A DNA stretch of 64,000 nt from Erythrobacteraceae bacterium (GCA_024642525.1 JAHEAX010000004.1:1675-65674), one strand, 5' to 3'. Positions 16,899 through 27,339 are shown, counted from the first letter of the stretch. A program made the numbers and translations. Notes: generated by a model from the sequence alone, not told the origin.

Positions 16899-17867
16899 TT
16901 ACCCCAGCGGGCCTGTAAACAGCAGCGGATCGAGCCGCGTATCATGCCATTTCAGGCTCCAGTGAAGGTGCGGGCCAGTGGCGCTGCCGGTAGAGCCGAT
17001 ATTGCCGATATACTGCCCCTGCCTGACGATATCGCCTTTGTTCACCACCAGTTTCGAATTGTGCAGGAAAGCGCTGTTCAGACCCATTCCATGGTCGATA
17101 ATCAGCAAATATCCTTCGAGCGAGAACGGCGTGCGGGTGGCAAGCACCACGACCCCGTCGGCAGGCGCGACATAGGCAGTGCCGCTTTCGCCCGTCGCGA
17201 TATCCACGCCCGAATGATAGCTGCCGGGCACACCTGCATAGATGCGCTGCGACCCGAAACGGCCGGAAATGCGGCCCTTTACCGGCCAGATAAAGTCCTG
17301 CCGCCAGCCATCGCTTTCGGCATTCAGCGCGCGGGCAGCGTTGATCTGCGCCAGTTCGGGCCGCCGGCGGCGCATGAATTCCTCGCTCGGTCCGCCCAGA
17401 TTACGCGCCAGATTGACGCGTTCGATGTTCCACGCACGCGGGGCAACCGAAACAGGGCTTTCGATTGCCGTATCATCGGCCAGTCTGGCGATAAGGGTCG
17501 CAGTGGGGCCTGCATCCCGGTCAAAAGCCGCGAAGAACCGACCCTGTGCATCAAGCGCCAGCTGCTGGTCGCCAAGGCTGGCAGAAACAGTGCCGCCGGG
17601 TGCCTGTCCGCGAATCCAGCCACCTTGCGTCAATTGACCGGCAAAGGTGAAGGTGGATGGCCCGGCCCGCGGTGCAGGGGCGGGCGTGTCTGCCGCTTGT
17701 GTCGTCGCTGCTGGCCTTGTGACGACAGGCTGCACGACTTGCGTCGAAGCAGGTGTTGCTGCGGGCGCCGTCGCAGAGGTGGGGGCGGGAACTACATTAC
17801 AGGCAGCGAGAAGGCTGGTTGCAGCCGATGCCGCTGCGAAAAGCCTGACAATAGCGGGGAATGTCAT
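16899..17867 (-). CDS. M23-family murein endopeptidase lipoprotein
   Basis: The 322-residue protein starts with a lipoprotein signal ending LLAAC (lipobox), so it is probably anchored to a membrane. A long Ala/Thr/Pro linker follows. The C-terminal LytM domain shows GQRIYAGVPGSYHSGVDIATG, AYVAPADGVVVL and TGPHLHWSLKW, the zinc ligands being the His and Asp of HSGVD and the HxH of HLHW. Such enzymes cut or help cut cross-linked peptidoglycan. The ATG overlaps the DUF2093 stop (ATGA). A further in-frame start 38 codons upstream would run through DUF2093 and lose the lipobox position. Confidence 0.9.
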   Translation of the reverse strand: MTFPAIVRLFAAASAATSLLAACNVVPAPTSATAPAATPASTQVVQPVVTRPAATTQAADTPAPAPRAGPSTFTFAGQLTQGGWIRGQAPGGTVSASLGDQQLALDAQGRFFAAFDRDAGPTATLIARLADDTAIESPVSVAPRAWNIERVNLARNLGGPSEEFMRRRRPELAQINAARALNAESDGWRQDFIWPVKGRISGRFGSQRIYAGVPGSYHSGVDIATGESGTAYVAPADGVVVLATRTPFSLEGYLLIIDHGMGLNSAFLHNSKLVVNKGDIVRQGQYIGNIGSTGSATGPHLHWSLKWHDTRLDPLLFTGPLG

Positions 17868-18061
17868 TCCGTCTCCAGCGCGCGCCTGGTGGCGATTTCC
17901 GCACTGAAATAAGGTTCCTGCAATTCCACGCTCCAATAGCGCAATTCCTCCAGCGGAATCACTTGTCCGGAAACCGCACACAGGACGTGCTGACCGGGCC
18001 GCATCACGCGGAAACCATTGGGACCAAAAATCAATTTGGCTGCGTTATCACCTGAAGACAT
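17864..18061 (-). CDS. DUF2093 protein, 65 aa
   Basis: This small soluble protein has the DUF2093 pattern: KLIFGPNGFRVMRPGQHVLCAVSGQVIPLEEL, then RYWSVELQEPYFSAEIA. The family is widespread in alphaproteobacteria and commonly sits next to xseA. No function is established. Two ATGs two codons apart (18067 and 18061) could start it; the inner one has better spacing from GGCGGA. Its stop overlaps the M23 start by four bases. Confidence 0.85.
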   Translation of the reverse strand: MSSGDNAAKLIFGPNGFRVMRPGQHVLCAVSGQVIPLEELRYWSVELQEPYFSAEIATRRALETE

Positions 18062-18090
18062 CAACATTTCCGCCCTTTAGCAAGGATGGT

Positions 18091-19620
18091 TCAACCAAAC
18101 AAATCCTCTTGTCGCCCGCCCGTTTCCGGCGGGCGCGCTTTCCTTGCCCGCTTTGCCGGTCTGGCGGTCTGGGCAGGCTTTGCGCCAGCTCCGCCATTCG
18201 TCCCGCCATTCGTCCCGGCATTTGCCCCGTCAACCACCGGCACCGCGTCAAGCAATCCATCGGCAAATTCAATTGTCAGCAGAGCCTGCGCTGCGGCAGC
18301 CACCTTGCTGCGGATCAGGCTGCCGTTCTCATCTTTCACCAGCACGAACCCGCGGGCGAGCGGGGCCTTGGGATTTAGAGAAAGATAAAGCCTTTCCAGC
18401 GCGGCAAACCGTTCAGTCTCGCGTGCGCTGCGCTTTGTCACAAGGGCAGGCAGCAGCCGCGCTGCGGCCAGCCTGTCCCTGGCGCGGTCCACCCGTGACA
18501 TGAGCAGAGGTGCAGAAAGGCGCGCCCTGTCTGCCATCAGCAGGCCGCGCGCCTGCGCTGCCCGGTCGGACAGGCCGCGCCGCAGCCGTTCGGACAGATC
18601 GTCCAGCTTCTGGGCCTGCGGCTGCAACAGCGCTTCGGGACGCGGCAGGCGCTGGACCCGTGCCTGAAGCCGCTCACGCCCCAGCGAAACAGGGCGCGGC
18701 GCGGCACGCTTCTGGCGCAAGGCGAGGTCTTCGATAGAGGCAAGCAATTCCGCCCGGACCGGCACGGCCATTTCGGCAGCAGCCGTGGGCGTTGGCGCGC
18801 GCCGGTCGGCGGCAAAATCTGCAAGGGTGGTATCTGTTTCATGCCCCACGGCAGAAATGATCGGGATGGTGCAATCGGCAATTGCCCGCACGACGACTTC
18901 TTCATTGAAGCCCCACAAATCCTCGATCGATCCGCCGCCGCGCGCGACAATCACCAGATCAGGACGCGGCACTGGCCCGCCCGGCCTGATTTCCGAAAAA
19001 CCGCGCACGGCTGCCGCAACCTGTTCGGCAGAACCCTGCCCTTGAACCAGCACCGGCCAGACCAGTACATGGCTCGGAAACCTGTCGGACAGGCGGTGAA
19101 GAATATCGCGGATTACAGCGCCGGTTGGCGAAGTGACCACGCCTATAACGCGAGGGATATAGGGCAGGGCTTTCTTGCGCTCAGGCGCGAACAGCCCTTC
19201 AGCCTCCAGCCGCTTGCGGGTTTTTTCCAGCAGCGCCAGCAGCGCGCCTTCACCGGCTATCTCGAGGCTGTCGATCACGATCTGATATTTCGAGCGGCCC
19301 GGATATGTCGTCAGTTTGCCGCTGGCGACCACTTCGATGCCATCTTCCGGCAGGAATGACAGGCGCTGGGCATTGCCGCGCCACATCACCCCGTCGATGA
19401 CAGCCGATTCGTCCTTCAGCGCACAATAAAGATGGCCCGATGCAGCCCGTTTCACGCCCGAAAGTTCGCCGCGCAGGCGCACGAAACCGAACTGGTCTTC
19501 CACTGCGCGCTTGAGCCGGGCCGAAATCTCGGTGATCGTCAGCGGCTCGGCGTTGTCGCCTGCGCGCGACCGCGCTACCAGCCCACCGTTATTGTCATCA
19601 TTATCGAAAGGGCTGGGCAT
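18091..19620 (-). CDS. xseA: exodeoxyribonuclease VII large subunit
   Basis: The 509-residue protein has an N-terminal OB fold ([47 protein letters not shown]) and a catalytic domain with [42 protein letters not shown] and [29 protein letters not shown] long coiled-coil region follows. With XseB it degrades single-stranded DNA to oligonucleotides. xseB is not in the window. The start codon overlaps that of divergent purD by two bases. The Ala/Gly/Lys-rich tail (about residues 465-509) is longer than usual. Confidence 0.95.
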   Translation of the reverse strand: MPSPFDNDDNNGGLVARSRAGDNAEPLTITEISARLKRAVEDQFGFVRLRGELSGVKRAASGHLYCALKDESAVIDGVMWRGNAQRLSFLPEDGIEVVASGKLTTYPGRSKYQIVIDSLEIAGEGALLALLEKTRKRLEAEGLFAPERKKALPYIPRVIGVVTSPTGAVIRDILHRLSDRFPSHVLVWPVLVQGQGSAEQVAAAVRGFSEIRPGGPVPRPDLVIVARGGGSIEDLWGFNEEVVVRAIADCTIPIISAVGHETDTTLADFAADRRAPTPTAAAEMAVPVRAELLASIEDLALRQKRAAPRPVSLGRERLQARVQRLPRPEALLQPQAQKLDDLSERLRRGLSDRAAQARGLLMADRARLSAPLLMSRVDRARDRLAAARLLPALVTKRSARETERFAALERLYLSLNPKAPLARGFVLVKDENGSLIRSKVAAAAQALLTIEFADGLLDAVPVVDGANAGTNGGTNGGAGAKPAQTARPAKRARKARPPETGGRQEDLFG

Positions 19621-20908
19621 GAATATCCTGCTGCTGGGATCGGGCGGACGCGAACATGCGCTGGCATGGAAGCTGGCGCAATCCCGCCTGCTATCTGGCG
19701 CACAGGATAGATTCTACGCCGCGCCCGGCAACCCCGGAATTGCAGAACACGCCGAATGTGTCGCGCTGGATGCAGCAGACCATGCCGCCGTGGTGCATTT
19801 CTGCAATGCCAACCGCATTGGCCTGGTTGTGGTCGGACCGGAAGCGCCGCTGGTGGATGGGTTGGCTGACAGCCTTCGCGGCGAAGGCATTTCCGTTTTC
19901 GGCCCATCTCGCGCTGCTGCCCAGCTTGAGGGCAGCAAGGGCTTCACCAAGGATTTGTGCCAGCGCGCCGGCATCCCCACTGCAGGATATATCCGCACCA
20001 CCAGCTTTGCCTCTGCCGTCGAAGCGCTCGACAGTTTCCAGCCGCCCTATGTGCTGAAGGCTGACGGGCTGGCCGCTGGCAAGGGCGTGGTCATTCCCGA
20101 AACGCGCGATGAAGCCATTGCAGAGCTGGAAGACATGTTCGGCGGCAGGTTCGGGGCAGCAGGCGCAGAAGTGGTCATCGAGGAATTCATGCGCGGCGAA
20201 GAAGCCAGCTTCTTCGCCCTGACCGATGGCGCAACCATCCTGTCATTCGGCTGCGCGCAGGATCACAAGCGCGTGGGCGAAGGCGATACCGGCCCCAACA
20301 CCGGCGGCATGGGCGCCTATAGCCCGGCAGCCGTGCTGACCCCGATGCTGCGCGGCGAAGTGCTGGAAAAAATCATAGCGCCAACGGTCAAGACGCTGGC
20401 GAATGAAGGCACACCCTATTCCGGCGTGCTGTTTGCCGGGCTGATGCTGACCGAGCATGGCCCCAAGCTGATCGAATATAATTGCCGCTTCGGCGATCCT
20501 GAATGCCAGGTCCTGATGACCCGGCTAACGAGCGATCTTGGCGAATTGATGCTGGCCTGCGCTGAGAACAAGTTGGCCACTTGCCAGCCTGCCCGCTTTG
20601 CCGAAGAGACTGCGCTTACCGTGGTGATGGCCGCAAAGGGCTATCCCGATGCACCCGAAATGGGCGGCGCAATCGACCTTGGCAATTCAGAATGCGCGGG
20701 CACCAAAGTCTTCCATGCGGGCACCAGACTTATGGCCGATGGCACGCTGGTGGCCAATGGCGGGCGCGTGCTCAACGTCACGGCAACCGGCGCAAATGTG
20801 ACAGAGGCGCAGGCTGCTGCCTATCGCGCGGTGGATGCCATTTCATTCCCGTCAGGCTTTTGCCGCAGGGATATTGGCTGGCGCGAAGTGGCCCGCGAAG
20901 CGGAATAA
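19619..20908 (+). CDS. purD: phosphoribosylamine-glycine ligase (GARS)
   Basis: The 429-residue enzyme makes glycinamide ribonucleotide, the second step of purine synthesis. It starts [22 protein letters not shown] and has the ATP-grasp motifs [58 protein letters not shown] and [23 protein letters not shown] six bases before the ATG is the ribosome-binding site, and it lies within xseA codons. The start was set at 19619 because the family begins at MNILLLG. Confidence 0.97.
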   Translation: MNILLLGSGGREHALAWKLAQSRLLSGAQDRFYAAPGNPGIAEHAECVALDAADHAAVVHFCNANRIGLVVVGPEAPLVDGLADSLRGEGISVFGPSRAAAQLEGSKGFTKDLCQRAGIPTAGYIRTTSFASAVEALDSFQPPYVLKADGLAAGKGVVIPETRDEAIAELEDMFGGRFGAAGAEVVIEEFMRGEEASFFALTDGATILSFGCAQDHKRVGEGDTGPNTGGMGAYSPAAVLTPMLRGEVLEKIIAPTVKTLANEGTPYSGVLFAGLMLTEHGPKLIEYNCRFGDPECQVLMTRLTSDLGELMLACAENKLATCQPARFAEETALTVVMAAKGYPDAPEMGGAIDLGNSECAGTKVFHAGTRLMADGTLVANGGRVLNVTATGANVTEAQAAAYRAVDAISFPSGFCRRDIGWREVAREAE

Positions 20909-20925
20909 CGCTTCAGGAACAGCAA

Positions 20926-20957
20926 CAGGCTGGCGGCCAATCCGGCACGCCAGCCTG
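20926..20957. terminator. convergent hairpin between purD and the adenosine kinase-like gene
   Basis: CAGGCTGGCG (20926-20935) pairs with CGCCAGCCTG (20948-20957), with GCC/GGC inside. It sits in the 59-base gap between converging genes. There is no clear T run on either side, so its role as a terminator is likely but not certain. Confidence 0.55.
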
Positions 20958-20967
20958 CTTGAGGCCT

Positions 20968-21963
20968 TTAGCCCAGTTTTGCAGCGACGAGCGCCTTCAG
21001 ATCAGCTTCTGGCCGTGCGCCATAATGCGAAATCACTTCTGCTGCCGATACCGCGCCCATCGTCAGGCAATTCTCGACGCTTTCGCCGCGCACATGGCCT
21101 GCCAGGAAGCCTGCGGCGAACAAATCGCCAGCGCCGGTGGTGTCGACCACTTTGGCGATCGGCTGGGCCGCGACCTGGAAACGTTCGCCGCCTGTAACCG
21201 CCACCGCGCCTTCCGCGCCGCGTGTAACCACCAGTATGGGGACCTTGGGCGCAAGCGCTGCAAGGCCGTCATCGAAATCATCTTCACCCGTCAGCGAAGC
21301 CAGTTCGACATTATTGGCAAAGAGGATGTCGATCATGCCTTCTTCGATCAGCGTGCGGAAATCGTCACCGTGACGAGAAATCACGAAGGGGTCGGACAGG
21401 GTGAATGCCACTTTGCGTCCGGCGGAACGCGCTGCCCCGATTGCGCGGCGCATGGCGGCACGCGGTTCTTCCGGGTCCCACAGATAGCCTTCGAGGTAGA
21501 GCACTTTTGACGCGGCAATGGCTTCTAGGTCCAGCGCATCTGCAGGCAGATACTGGGACGCGCCGAGAAAAGTGTTCATCGTGCGCTGGCCATCGGGCGT
21601 GACGAAAATGAGGCAGCGCGCCGTTGGCGGGTCGCCAGCACGGGCCGCAGTGTCAAAATCGATACCGGCTGCGCGAATGTCATGCTTGAACACATCGCCC
21701 AACTGGTCTGCAGCAACCTGGCCGATGAAACCGCACTTCGCGCCAAGGCCGGCAAGGCCGGCCAGCGTATTGGCAGCCGAACCGCCGGAAATCTCCTTGG
21801 CCGGGCCCATTGCTTCATACAGCGTGTTTGCGCCTTCGGTGTCGATCAGGGTCATGCCGCCACGCGTCATGCCGAGCTTTTCAATCAGCGCGTCTTCGCA
21901 CGGTGCCATCACATCGACGATGGCATTACCGATTGCGATTACGTCATAGCGGGTATTTGTCAT
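20968..21963 (-). CDS. PfkB-family sugar kinase, adenosine kinase-like
   Basis: The 331-residue protein opens with YDVIAIGNAIVDVMAPCED and GGMTLID, has the substrate-binding SGGSAANTLAGLAGLGAKCGFIGQVAADQLG, and ends with the ATP/anion-hole motif DTTGAGDLFAAGFLAGH. This arrangement fits adenosine kinase-type PfkB enzymes of alphaproteobacteria, which phosphorylate adenosine or a related nucleoside. Sugar kinases of the same family cannot be excluded. It converges on purD. Confidence 0.88.
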   Translation of the reverse strand: MTNTRYDVIAIGNAIVDVMAPCEDALIEKLGMTRGGMTLIDTEGANTLYEAMGPAKEISGGSAANTLAGLAGLGAKCGFIGQVAADQLGDVFKHDIRAAGIDFDTAARAGDPPTARCLIFVTPDGQRTMNTFLGASQYLPADALDLEAIAASKVLYLEGYLWDPEEPRAAMRRAIGAARSAGRKVAFTLSDPFVISRHGDDFRTLIEEGMIDILFANNVELASLTGEDDFDDGLAALAPKVPILVVTRGAEGAVAVTGGERFQVAAQPIAKVVDTTGAGDLFAAGFLAGHVRGESVENCLTMGAVSAAEVISHYGARPEADLKALVAAKLG

Positions 21964-22096
21964 GGAAATCCTTGGGATTCGATAGGTCGAGTGGGGCGCG
22001 TAGCCGCTGGCGCGCCGCGCGCCAAGACCTGCCTGCCTCGCATTGCAACAAAGTGCGATTGACTTGGCATATCATGGCGCGGCAGAGGCATCGCCA

Positions 22097-22789
22097 ATGA
22101 TGTCCCTGCCGACAGCCCTTGCCCGTGCATTTGCACAATTGTCCGATCCGGCAATCCTGCGGGTGCTGGCCAAGTCCATTTTACTGACATTGGCGCTGAT
22201 ATGCGTGCTGGGGTTTGGCGCATGGTATCTGCTGGCGGGCCTGCTTGGCCGATGGGAACTGTCCTATGGCCCGGAACTGGGCGCATTGGTTGCCATATTG
22301 GTCACCGTAATTGGCGGCTGGCTGCTGTTCCGGCTGGTGGCATTGGCAGTGCTGCAGTTTTTCGCGGATGAAGTTGTGCAGGCAGTCGAGGCGCGCCATT
22401 ATCCGGCGGCAAGGGCATCTGCCCGCTCGCTCGACTGGCATCAGGAACTGCGCAATTCAGCGCGTTCCACGCTTCGCGCAGTGCTGGCCAATCTGGTGGC
22501 CGCGCCATTTGCCCTGGCCCTGCTGGTGACGGGCATCGGCACGCCGGTGCTGTTCTGGGCGGTAAACGGCTGGCTGCTTGGCCGCGAATTGCAGGACATG
22601 GTCTGGCTGCGTCATCGCAGCACGGACGATGACGCCGCGCCGATGGGCGCCCTGCTGCGCTTCGCGCTGGGCGGCACTGTCGCCGCGCTGCTGATCGTGC
22701 CCTTTATCAATCTTCTCGCTCCGGTCATCGGCGCTGCGGCAGCCACCCATCTGGTGCATGGCCGGAAAGGTATTCTGAATGCGAATTGA
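22097..22789 (+). CDS. EI24/CysZ-family membrane protein
   Basis: The 230-residue protein has about four to five long membrane segments (for example near residues 24-46, 60-85, 133-170 and 196-222) and a central soluble region EVVQAVEARHYP. This is the EI24 domain pattern (PF07264), which includes CysZ, a sulfate permease. The alphaproteobacterial members are of uncertain function. Two adjacent ATGs (22097, 22100) are possible starts. It overlaps the following lipoprotein gene by 11 bases. Confidence 0.8.
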   Translation: MMSLPTALARAFAQLSDPAILRVLAKSILLTLALICVLGFGAWYLLAGLLGRWELSYGPELGALVAILVTVIGGWLLFRLVALAVLQFFADEVVQAVEARHYPAARASARSLDWHQELRNSARSTLRAVLANLVAAPFALALLVTGIGTPVLFWAVNGWLLGRELQDMVWLRHRSTDDDAAPMGALLRFALGGTVAALLIVPFINLLAPVIGAAAATHLVHGRKGILNAN

Positions 22790-23228
22790 TCTGCGGCGCG
22801 GCCTTGTGCTTGGAATTCTGCCCCTGCTGGGTGCCTGCGCAGGCGCGCTGCCGCCGCCATCGCCTGGCACCACACCCACCGCGCCGGTTGGCCGTGCAAC
22901 GCGCGCTGGGCCGCCGCCATCCAACCCTGCCATGCCAACAGGCGCGGCGTTTCGCGCGCCGCGGGTGATGAACATCCCCGGCGTCGAGGGGCTGATCGGG
23001 TCCAATGCGGATAGTTTGCAGCGCGCTTTTGGCACGCCGCGGCTGGATGTGGTGGAAGGCGACACGCGCAAATTGCAGTTCAGCGGTGAGGCCTGCGTGC
23101 TCGACATCTATCTTTACCCCTTGCGCGAAGGGGCAGAACCGACTGCAACCTATGTTGATGCCCGCCGGTCAAGCGACGGGCTGGACGTGGACCGCGCCGC
23201 CTGTGTGGCGGCACTGAAACGCCGCTAG
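22779..23228 (+). CDS. lipoprotein, 149 aa
   Basis: A lipobox, LLGAC, ends the signal peptide at about residue 20, followed by a Pro-rich spacer and a small domain: VEGLIGSNADSLQRAFGTPRLDVVEGDTRKLQFSGEACVLDIYLYP. The 'GTPRLDVVEGDTRKLQF...LDIYLYP' pattern resembles the SmpA/OmlA-like fold that reports on outer-membrane assembly, but the match is weak. Its start lies inside the EI24 gene, so they are likely co-translated. The stop is close to the sufA stop on the other strand. Confidence 0.72.
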   Translation: MRIDLRRGLVLGILPLLGACAGALPPPSPGTTPTAPVGRATRAGPPPSNPAMPTGAAFRAPRVMNIPGVEGLIGSNADSLQRAFGTPRLDVVEGDTRKLQFSGEACVLDIYLYPLREGAEPTATYVDARRSSDGLDVDRAACVAALKRR

Positions 23229-23234
23229 GTAAGC

Positions 23235-23591
23235 CTAGACCATGAAGCTTTCGCCGCAGCCGCACGCGCCCTTGGCGTTGGGGTTTTCGAAGGTGAAACC
23301 TGCGGTAAAGTCATCCTCCACCCAGTCCATGATCGATCCCACCAGATACAGCACGCTGGCACCGTCGATATAGAACGTGCCGCCGGGGGTTTCGATTTTC
23401 TCGTCGAATTTGGCTTCCTCGGTGACGTAATCGACCGAATAGGCAAGGCCCGAACAGCCGCGGCGCGGGGTCGAAAGCTTGACCCCGATTGCATCGTCAG
23501 GTGCCTTGGCCATCAAATCCGCAATGCGCTTTTCCGCACCGGCTGTCAGTGTGACAGCAGCAGGTATCTTGCGGGTTTTTGTCTCTGTCAT
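23235..23591 (-). CDS. sufA: A-type Fe-S carrier of the SUF system
   Basis: The 118-residue protein has the A-type carrier fold (PF01521) with three cysteines, one in RRGCSGLAYSVDYV and two in the C-terminal GACGCGESF. These receive an Fe-S cluster from SufBCD and pass it to target proteins. The ATG at 23591 shares its A with the sufT stop (TGATG). It is the last gene of the suf operon. Confidence 0.92.
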   Translation of the reverse strand: MTETKTRKIPAAVTLTAGAEKRIADLMAKAPDDAIGVKLSTPRRGCSGLAYSVDYVTEEAKFDEKIETPGGTFYIDGASVLYLVGSIMDWVEDDFTAGFTFENPNAKGACGCGESFMV

Positions 23592-24118
23592 CACAGCATT
23601 CCCAGTTCGAGACGGGCTTCATCGCTCATCTTTTGCGGGTCCCACGGCGGGTCCCAGACAAGGTTGACCTCTGCATCGCGCACACCGGGCACCGATGCCG
23701 CGCGCAGTTCCACTTCGCCGGGCATGGATTCTGCCACCGGGCAATGCGGCGTGGTCAGCGTCATGTTGATGACCACATCTGCATCGGGCGAAACTTCAAC
23801 CGCGTAGATCAGCCCCAGATCGTAGATGTTCACCGGAATTTCCGGATCGTAAATTTCCTTCAGCGCAGCGACGACGGCTTCATACAGGTTGCCGCCCGGT
23901 TCCCCCGGGGTTACGTTTTCCGGCTTTTTCGCCAAGAACCCTTCGAGATAGTCGCGCTTGCGTTCCAGCTTTTCGCCCATGGTTTCTGCGTGCGCAGCCA
24001 TTTCGGAGTCCACCGCATCGCTGACCCGCGCGCGCGGCGGCTTGGCCAGTGCTTCTGCCTGTTCCACCGGAGACGGTGCCATCACGTGGTCGCGGGTGTC
24101 GTTTTCGGGCTTGTCCAT
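23591..24118 (-). CDS. sufT: SUF-associated DUF59/MIP18 protein
   Basis: The 175-residue protein has a charged N-terminal extension of about 80 residues and then a DUF59 domain: VAALKEIYDPEIPVNIYDLGLIYAVEV, then MTLTTPHCPVAESMPGEVELRAASVPGVRDAEVNLVWDPPWDPQKMSDEARLELG. This is the SufT type, which helps Fe-S maturation when demand is high. The single conserved Cys in TPHCPVAE is present. It is coupled to sufS (shared base) and sufA (TGATG). Confidence 0.92.
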   Translation of the reverse strand: MDKPENDTRDHVMAPSPVEQAEALAKPPRARVSDAVDSEMAAHAETMGEKLERKRDYLEGFLAKKPENVTPGEPGGNLYEAVVAALKEIYDPEIPVNIYDLGLIYAVEVSPDADVVINMTLTTPHCPVAESMPGEVELRAASVPGVRDAEVNLVWDPPWDPQKMSDEARLELGML

Positions 24119-25335
24119 CAGCCGAATATCCTCTTGGTTCTCTCGATACCGCGCATCAACGCGGCAATATCGTCTTCATCGCTATACAGGCCGAAACTGG
24201 CACGGGCCGTGGCCGGCACACCCAGATGCTGCATCAATGGCTGGGCGCAATGATGGCCTGCGCGGATCGCGACATTTTCTTCATCCAATATGGTGCCAAG
24301 GTCATGCGGGTGAACCCCCTGCATTTCAAAAGACACGATACCGGCAGATTTTTCCGGCCCGAACAGACGGATCGAATTGAATTGGGACAGGGCTTCCCGC
24401 GCCTTGGCCGCCAGCCCGCTTTCATGGGCAAAGGCAGCTTCCAGCCCCAGCGCATCGACATAATCGATGGCCGCATGCAGCGCGATCACCTCGGTAATCA
24501 TCGGCGTGCCCGCCTCGAACCGCTGCGGCGGCGGAGCATAGGTGGTTTTCTCGAAGCTGACCTTCTCAATCATCGCGCCGCCGCCCTGATAGGGGGGCAT
24601 GGCGTCAAGAATTTCCTCGCGCGCCCACAACACGCCGACGCCCGTCGGGCCATACAGCTTGTGGCCCGAAAAGACGTAGAAATCGCAGTCCAGTTCCTGC
24701 ATCGACAGGCGCATCCGCGGGGCGGCCTGGCACCCGTCCAGCAGCAGCTTCGCGCCGACACCGTGGGCCAATCTGGCAGCGCGCTTTGCGCCCAGAATCG
24801 AACCCAGAACGTTCGAAACATGGGCCAGCGACACGATCTTGTGCTGCGGCGTCAGCATGGATTCCAGCGCATCAAGGTCGATCAACCCGTCCTGCGTCAA
24901 CGGGCAGACATCGATGCTCGCGCCGGTCTTTTCAGCCACCATCTGCCACGGCACGATGTTGGAATGGTGTTCCAGCATGGACAGCATGATACGGTCGCCC
25001 GCCTTCAGATTGGCCATGCCCCAGCTTGAAGCGACAAGATTGATGCCCTCTGTCGCGCCGCGCACGAAGACAATTTCGTTTGCCGATTTCGCCCCGATGA
25101 AGGACTGGACACGGCTCCGCGCCTTTTCATAGGCGGCGGTCATATCGGCAGAACGCGCATAAACCCCGCGGTGGACCGTCGCATAATCGCGGCCCAGCGC
25201 ATTCACCATCGCGTCGATCACCGCCTGCGGCTTTTGCGCCGTGGCAGCAGTATCGAGGTAATGCCACGGCTTGCCATCAGCGGTGGTCAGCCCCGGAAAA
25301 TCTGCCTTTCGGGCAATGGTGCCGGCCATTGTCAT
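24118..25335 (-). CDS. sufS: cysteine desulfurase
   Basis: The 405-residue PLP enzyme takes sulfur from cysteine. It shows YLDTAATAQKP, VHRGVYARSADMTAAYE, FVRGATEGINLVA, LSMLEHHSNIVPWQ, the PLP lysine in FYVFSGHKLYGPTGVGVLW and the catalytic Cys in IRAGHHCAQPLM. This is the type II (SufS) class with the short active-site loop. Its SufE partner is not in this operon. It overlaps sufD by four bases. Confidence 0.97.
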   Translation of the reverse strand: MTMAGTIARKADFPGLTTADGKPWHYLDTAATAQKPQAVIDAMVNALGRDYATVHRGVYARSADMTAAYEKARSRVQSFIGAKSANEIVFVRGATEGINLVASSWGMANLKAGDRIMLSMLEHHSNIVPWQMVAEKTGASIDVCPLTQDGLIDLDALESMLTPQHKIVSLAHVSNVLGSILGAKRAARLAHGVGAKLLLDGCQAAPRMRLSMQELDCDFYVFSGHKLYGPTGVGVLWAREEILDAMPPYQGGGAMIEKVSFEKTTYAPPPQRFEAGTPMITEVIALHAAIDYVDALGLEAAFAHESGLAAKAREALSQFNSIRLFGPEKSAGIVSFEMQGVHPHDLGTILDEENVAIRAGHHCAQPLMQHLGVPATARASFGLYSDEDDIAALMRGIERTKRIFG

Positions 25336-26099
25336 AATGCCGCCTTGTCGAGCTGGCCGAGGGCAGCTTCCATCAGGCTTTCGCGCAAGGCATCGTCTTC
25401 CAGCGCGGCAAAAGCATCGCCGATGAAAGCCTGCAGCAACAGTTTGCGTGCAATTTCGGGCGGCAAACCGCGTGCGGCCATGTAAAACCCGGCGCTCTCA
25501 TCCAGCGCACCGATGGCAGCACCGTGGGCGCATTTCACATCGTCAGCAAAGATTTCGAGTTCCGGCTTGGTGTTGGCGCTGGCGCCTTTTTCCAGCAGCA
25601 GCGCGCGGAAATTCTGCGCCGCGTCGGTTTTCTGCGCATCGCGGGCAACTTCGATCCGGCCAAGGAAATTGCCGGAAGATTTGCCCCATTGCACCGCCCG
25701 CACAGTCTGGTTCGACGTGCCATTGGGCTGGGCATGGATGCAGCGCGTGACGAATTCCTGCGTCTTGTTGCCACCACCAATGGTGACACCGCCAAATTCG
25801 AAATGCGCGCCGTCGTCCAGCGTCACTTCCACTTCCACGCGGGTGTATGATCCGCCTGCGATGACAAAGAATGCCTCGAAGCGGCCCCCCTTGCCGACAT
25901 GGACGCGGAAACGCTCGACCTTGCCCGCACCATCCTGCGTATCGGGATAGCAGGATGTAATCTGGCTGGTTTCACCTGCCGGAACGCCAATGACCTGCCA
26001 GCTGTTCAGCGCTTCGGCATCAGCCGCGCCGAGGAACGCGCTGTCAGCGTAGCGCCAGTCCTCGTCTCTGGTGGTGGGAAGGGTGTTTGCCTCGGTCAC
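25332..26099 (-). CDS. sufD: Fe-S cluster scaffold subunit SufD
   Basis: The 255-residue protein is short for SufD but has the conserved core: [13 protein letters not shown] at the N-terminus, the beta-helix region, and the C-terminal block [45 protein letters not shown]. The His in KCAHGA is the SufD residue implicated in cluster assembly. It starts with GTG, overlapping the sufC stop (GTGA). A short SufD of this kind is usual in sphingomonads. Confidence 0.93.
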   Translation of the reverse strand: MTEANTLPTTRDEDWRYADSAFLGAADAEALNSWQVIGVPAGETSQITSCYPDTQDGAGKVERFRVHVGKGGRFEAFFVIAGGSYTRVEVEVTLDDGAHFEFGGVTIGGGNKTQEFVTRCIHAQPNGTSNQTVRAVQWGKSSGNFLGRIEVARDAQKTDAAQNFRALLLEKGASANTKPELEIFADDVKCAHGAAIGALDESAGFYMAARGLPPEIARKLLLQAFIGDAFAALEDDALRESLMEAALGQLDKAAL

Positions 26100-26839
26100 G
26101 CTGCGACTGCCTCATACCCTTCTTCTTCCAGCTGCAACGCCAGTTCCGGCCCGCCTGTTTTGACGATCCGGCCAGCGGCCAGCACATGGACGAAGTCCGG
26201 TTTCACATAGTCCAGCAGACGCTGGTAATGGGTGATCAGCAACACGGCTTTCTCAGGCTTGCGCATGATCGTGTTGATACCGTCACCCACAATGCGCAGC
26301 GCATCGATATCAAGCCCGCTGTCTGTTTCATCCAGCACGGCAAATGCCGGGTCGAGAATGCCCATTTGGACCATTTCGGCGCGCTTCTTCTCGCCGCCGG
26401 AAAAGCCGACATTGACCTGCCGCTTGAGCATTTCCATGTCCATTTTCAGCAAGGCGGCCTTTTCCTTGGCCAGCTTTAGAAACTCGCCGCCCGATAGCGG
26501 GGCTTCGCCGCGCGCACCGCGCTGGGCATTCAATGCTTCGCGCAGGAACTGCACATTGGAAACACCTGGAATTTCCACCGGATACTGGAAACCGAGAAAC
26601 AGGCCCAGCGCAGCACGTTCATGCGTTTCAAGATCGAGCAGATCCTTGCCCATGAACTGCGCGCTGCCGCCGGTAACTTCATAGCCGGGACGGCCACCAA
26701 GCACATAGGCCAGGGTCGATTTGCCAGCGCCATTCGGGCCCATGATGGCATGGATTTCGCCCGCGCCGATGGACAGGCTCAGACCCTTAAGAATGGGCTT
26801 GCCAGCCACTTCTGCGCAAAGATTGTCGATAGTAAGCAT
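26096..26839 (-). CDS. sufC: Fe-S assembly ATPase
   Basis: The 247-residue ABC ATPase shows Walker [10 protein letters not shown], the signature [13 protein letters not shown], Walker [15 protein letters not shown] and the switch histidine in [11 protein letters not shown]. It powers SufBCD rearrangement in the cytoplasm. It is preceded by the DUF559 gene with a nine-base gap and overlaps sufD. Confidence 0.97.
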   Translation of the reverse strand: MLTIDNLCAEVAGKPILKGLSLSIGAGEIHAIMGPNGAGKSTLAYVLGGRPGYEVTGGSAQFMGKDLLDLETHERAALGLFLGFQYPVEIPGVSNVQFLREALNAQRGARGEAPLSGGEFLKLAKEKAALLKMDMEMLKRQVNVGFSGGEKKRAEMVQMGILDPAFAVLDETDSGLDIDALRIVGDGINTIMRKPEKAVLLITHYQRLLDYVKPDFVHVLAAGRIVKTGGPELALQLEEEGYEAVAA

Positions 26840-26848
26840 GAACGTCTC

Positions 26849-27339
26849 TCAATATCCCGAAGTATAGGGCGATGCGTCATCATCCGCGAAACTCGCGGCT
26901 TCAGGCGCCCTGCGTTTGGGCTTTTCAAAGGGGGTGTTGAGCATTTCCAGGATGGCTGCACAGGTCGCTTCGATATCATCGAGCACCTGCTGCGAGGTGA
27001 AGCGCAGCACGCGCACACCCACTTCGACCAGCTTGCGGTCGCTCAGCGCCTCGACCGAAGGATCGATATCCGCATCGTCGATTTCCACCACCAGCCAGCG
27101 GGCCGGACAGGCAAAATCGACAATGGACGAGCCGACAATGAACTGCCGCTTGAACTTGAAACCACCCAGTCTCTGGTTGGCCAGCTGTTTCCACAAGAGC
27201 TTTTCGGCTTCGCTGGGGTTGCGGCGGCGGTCGCGGGCCATTTCATGAAGCCGGTCGAGCCGCTTGCCCTTGACGCCCCAATTGTCACGCGGGTCTGCGC
27301 CGCCTTCCTTTGGTTCGGTGCGAATGGAGAGGGTCTTTT

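Noticed and set aside
22779-22789. Frameshift between the EI24 gene and the lipoprotein gene
   Set aside because: An 11-base overlap of two complete frames, the second with its own start and lipobox, is ordinary gene packing.
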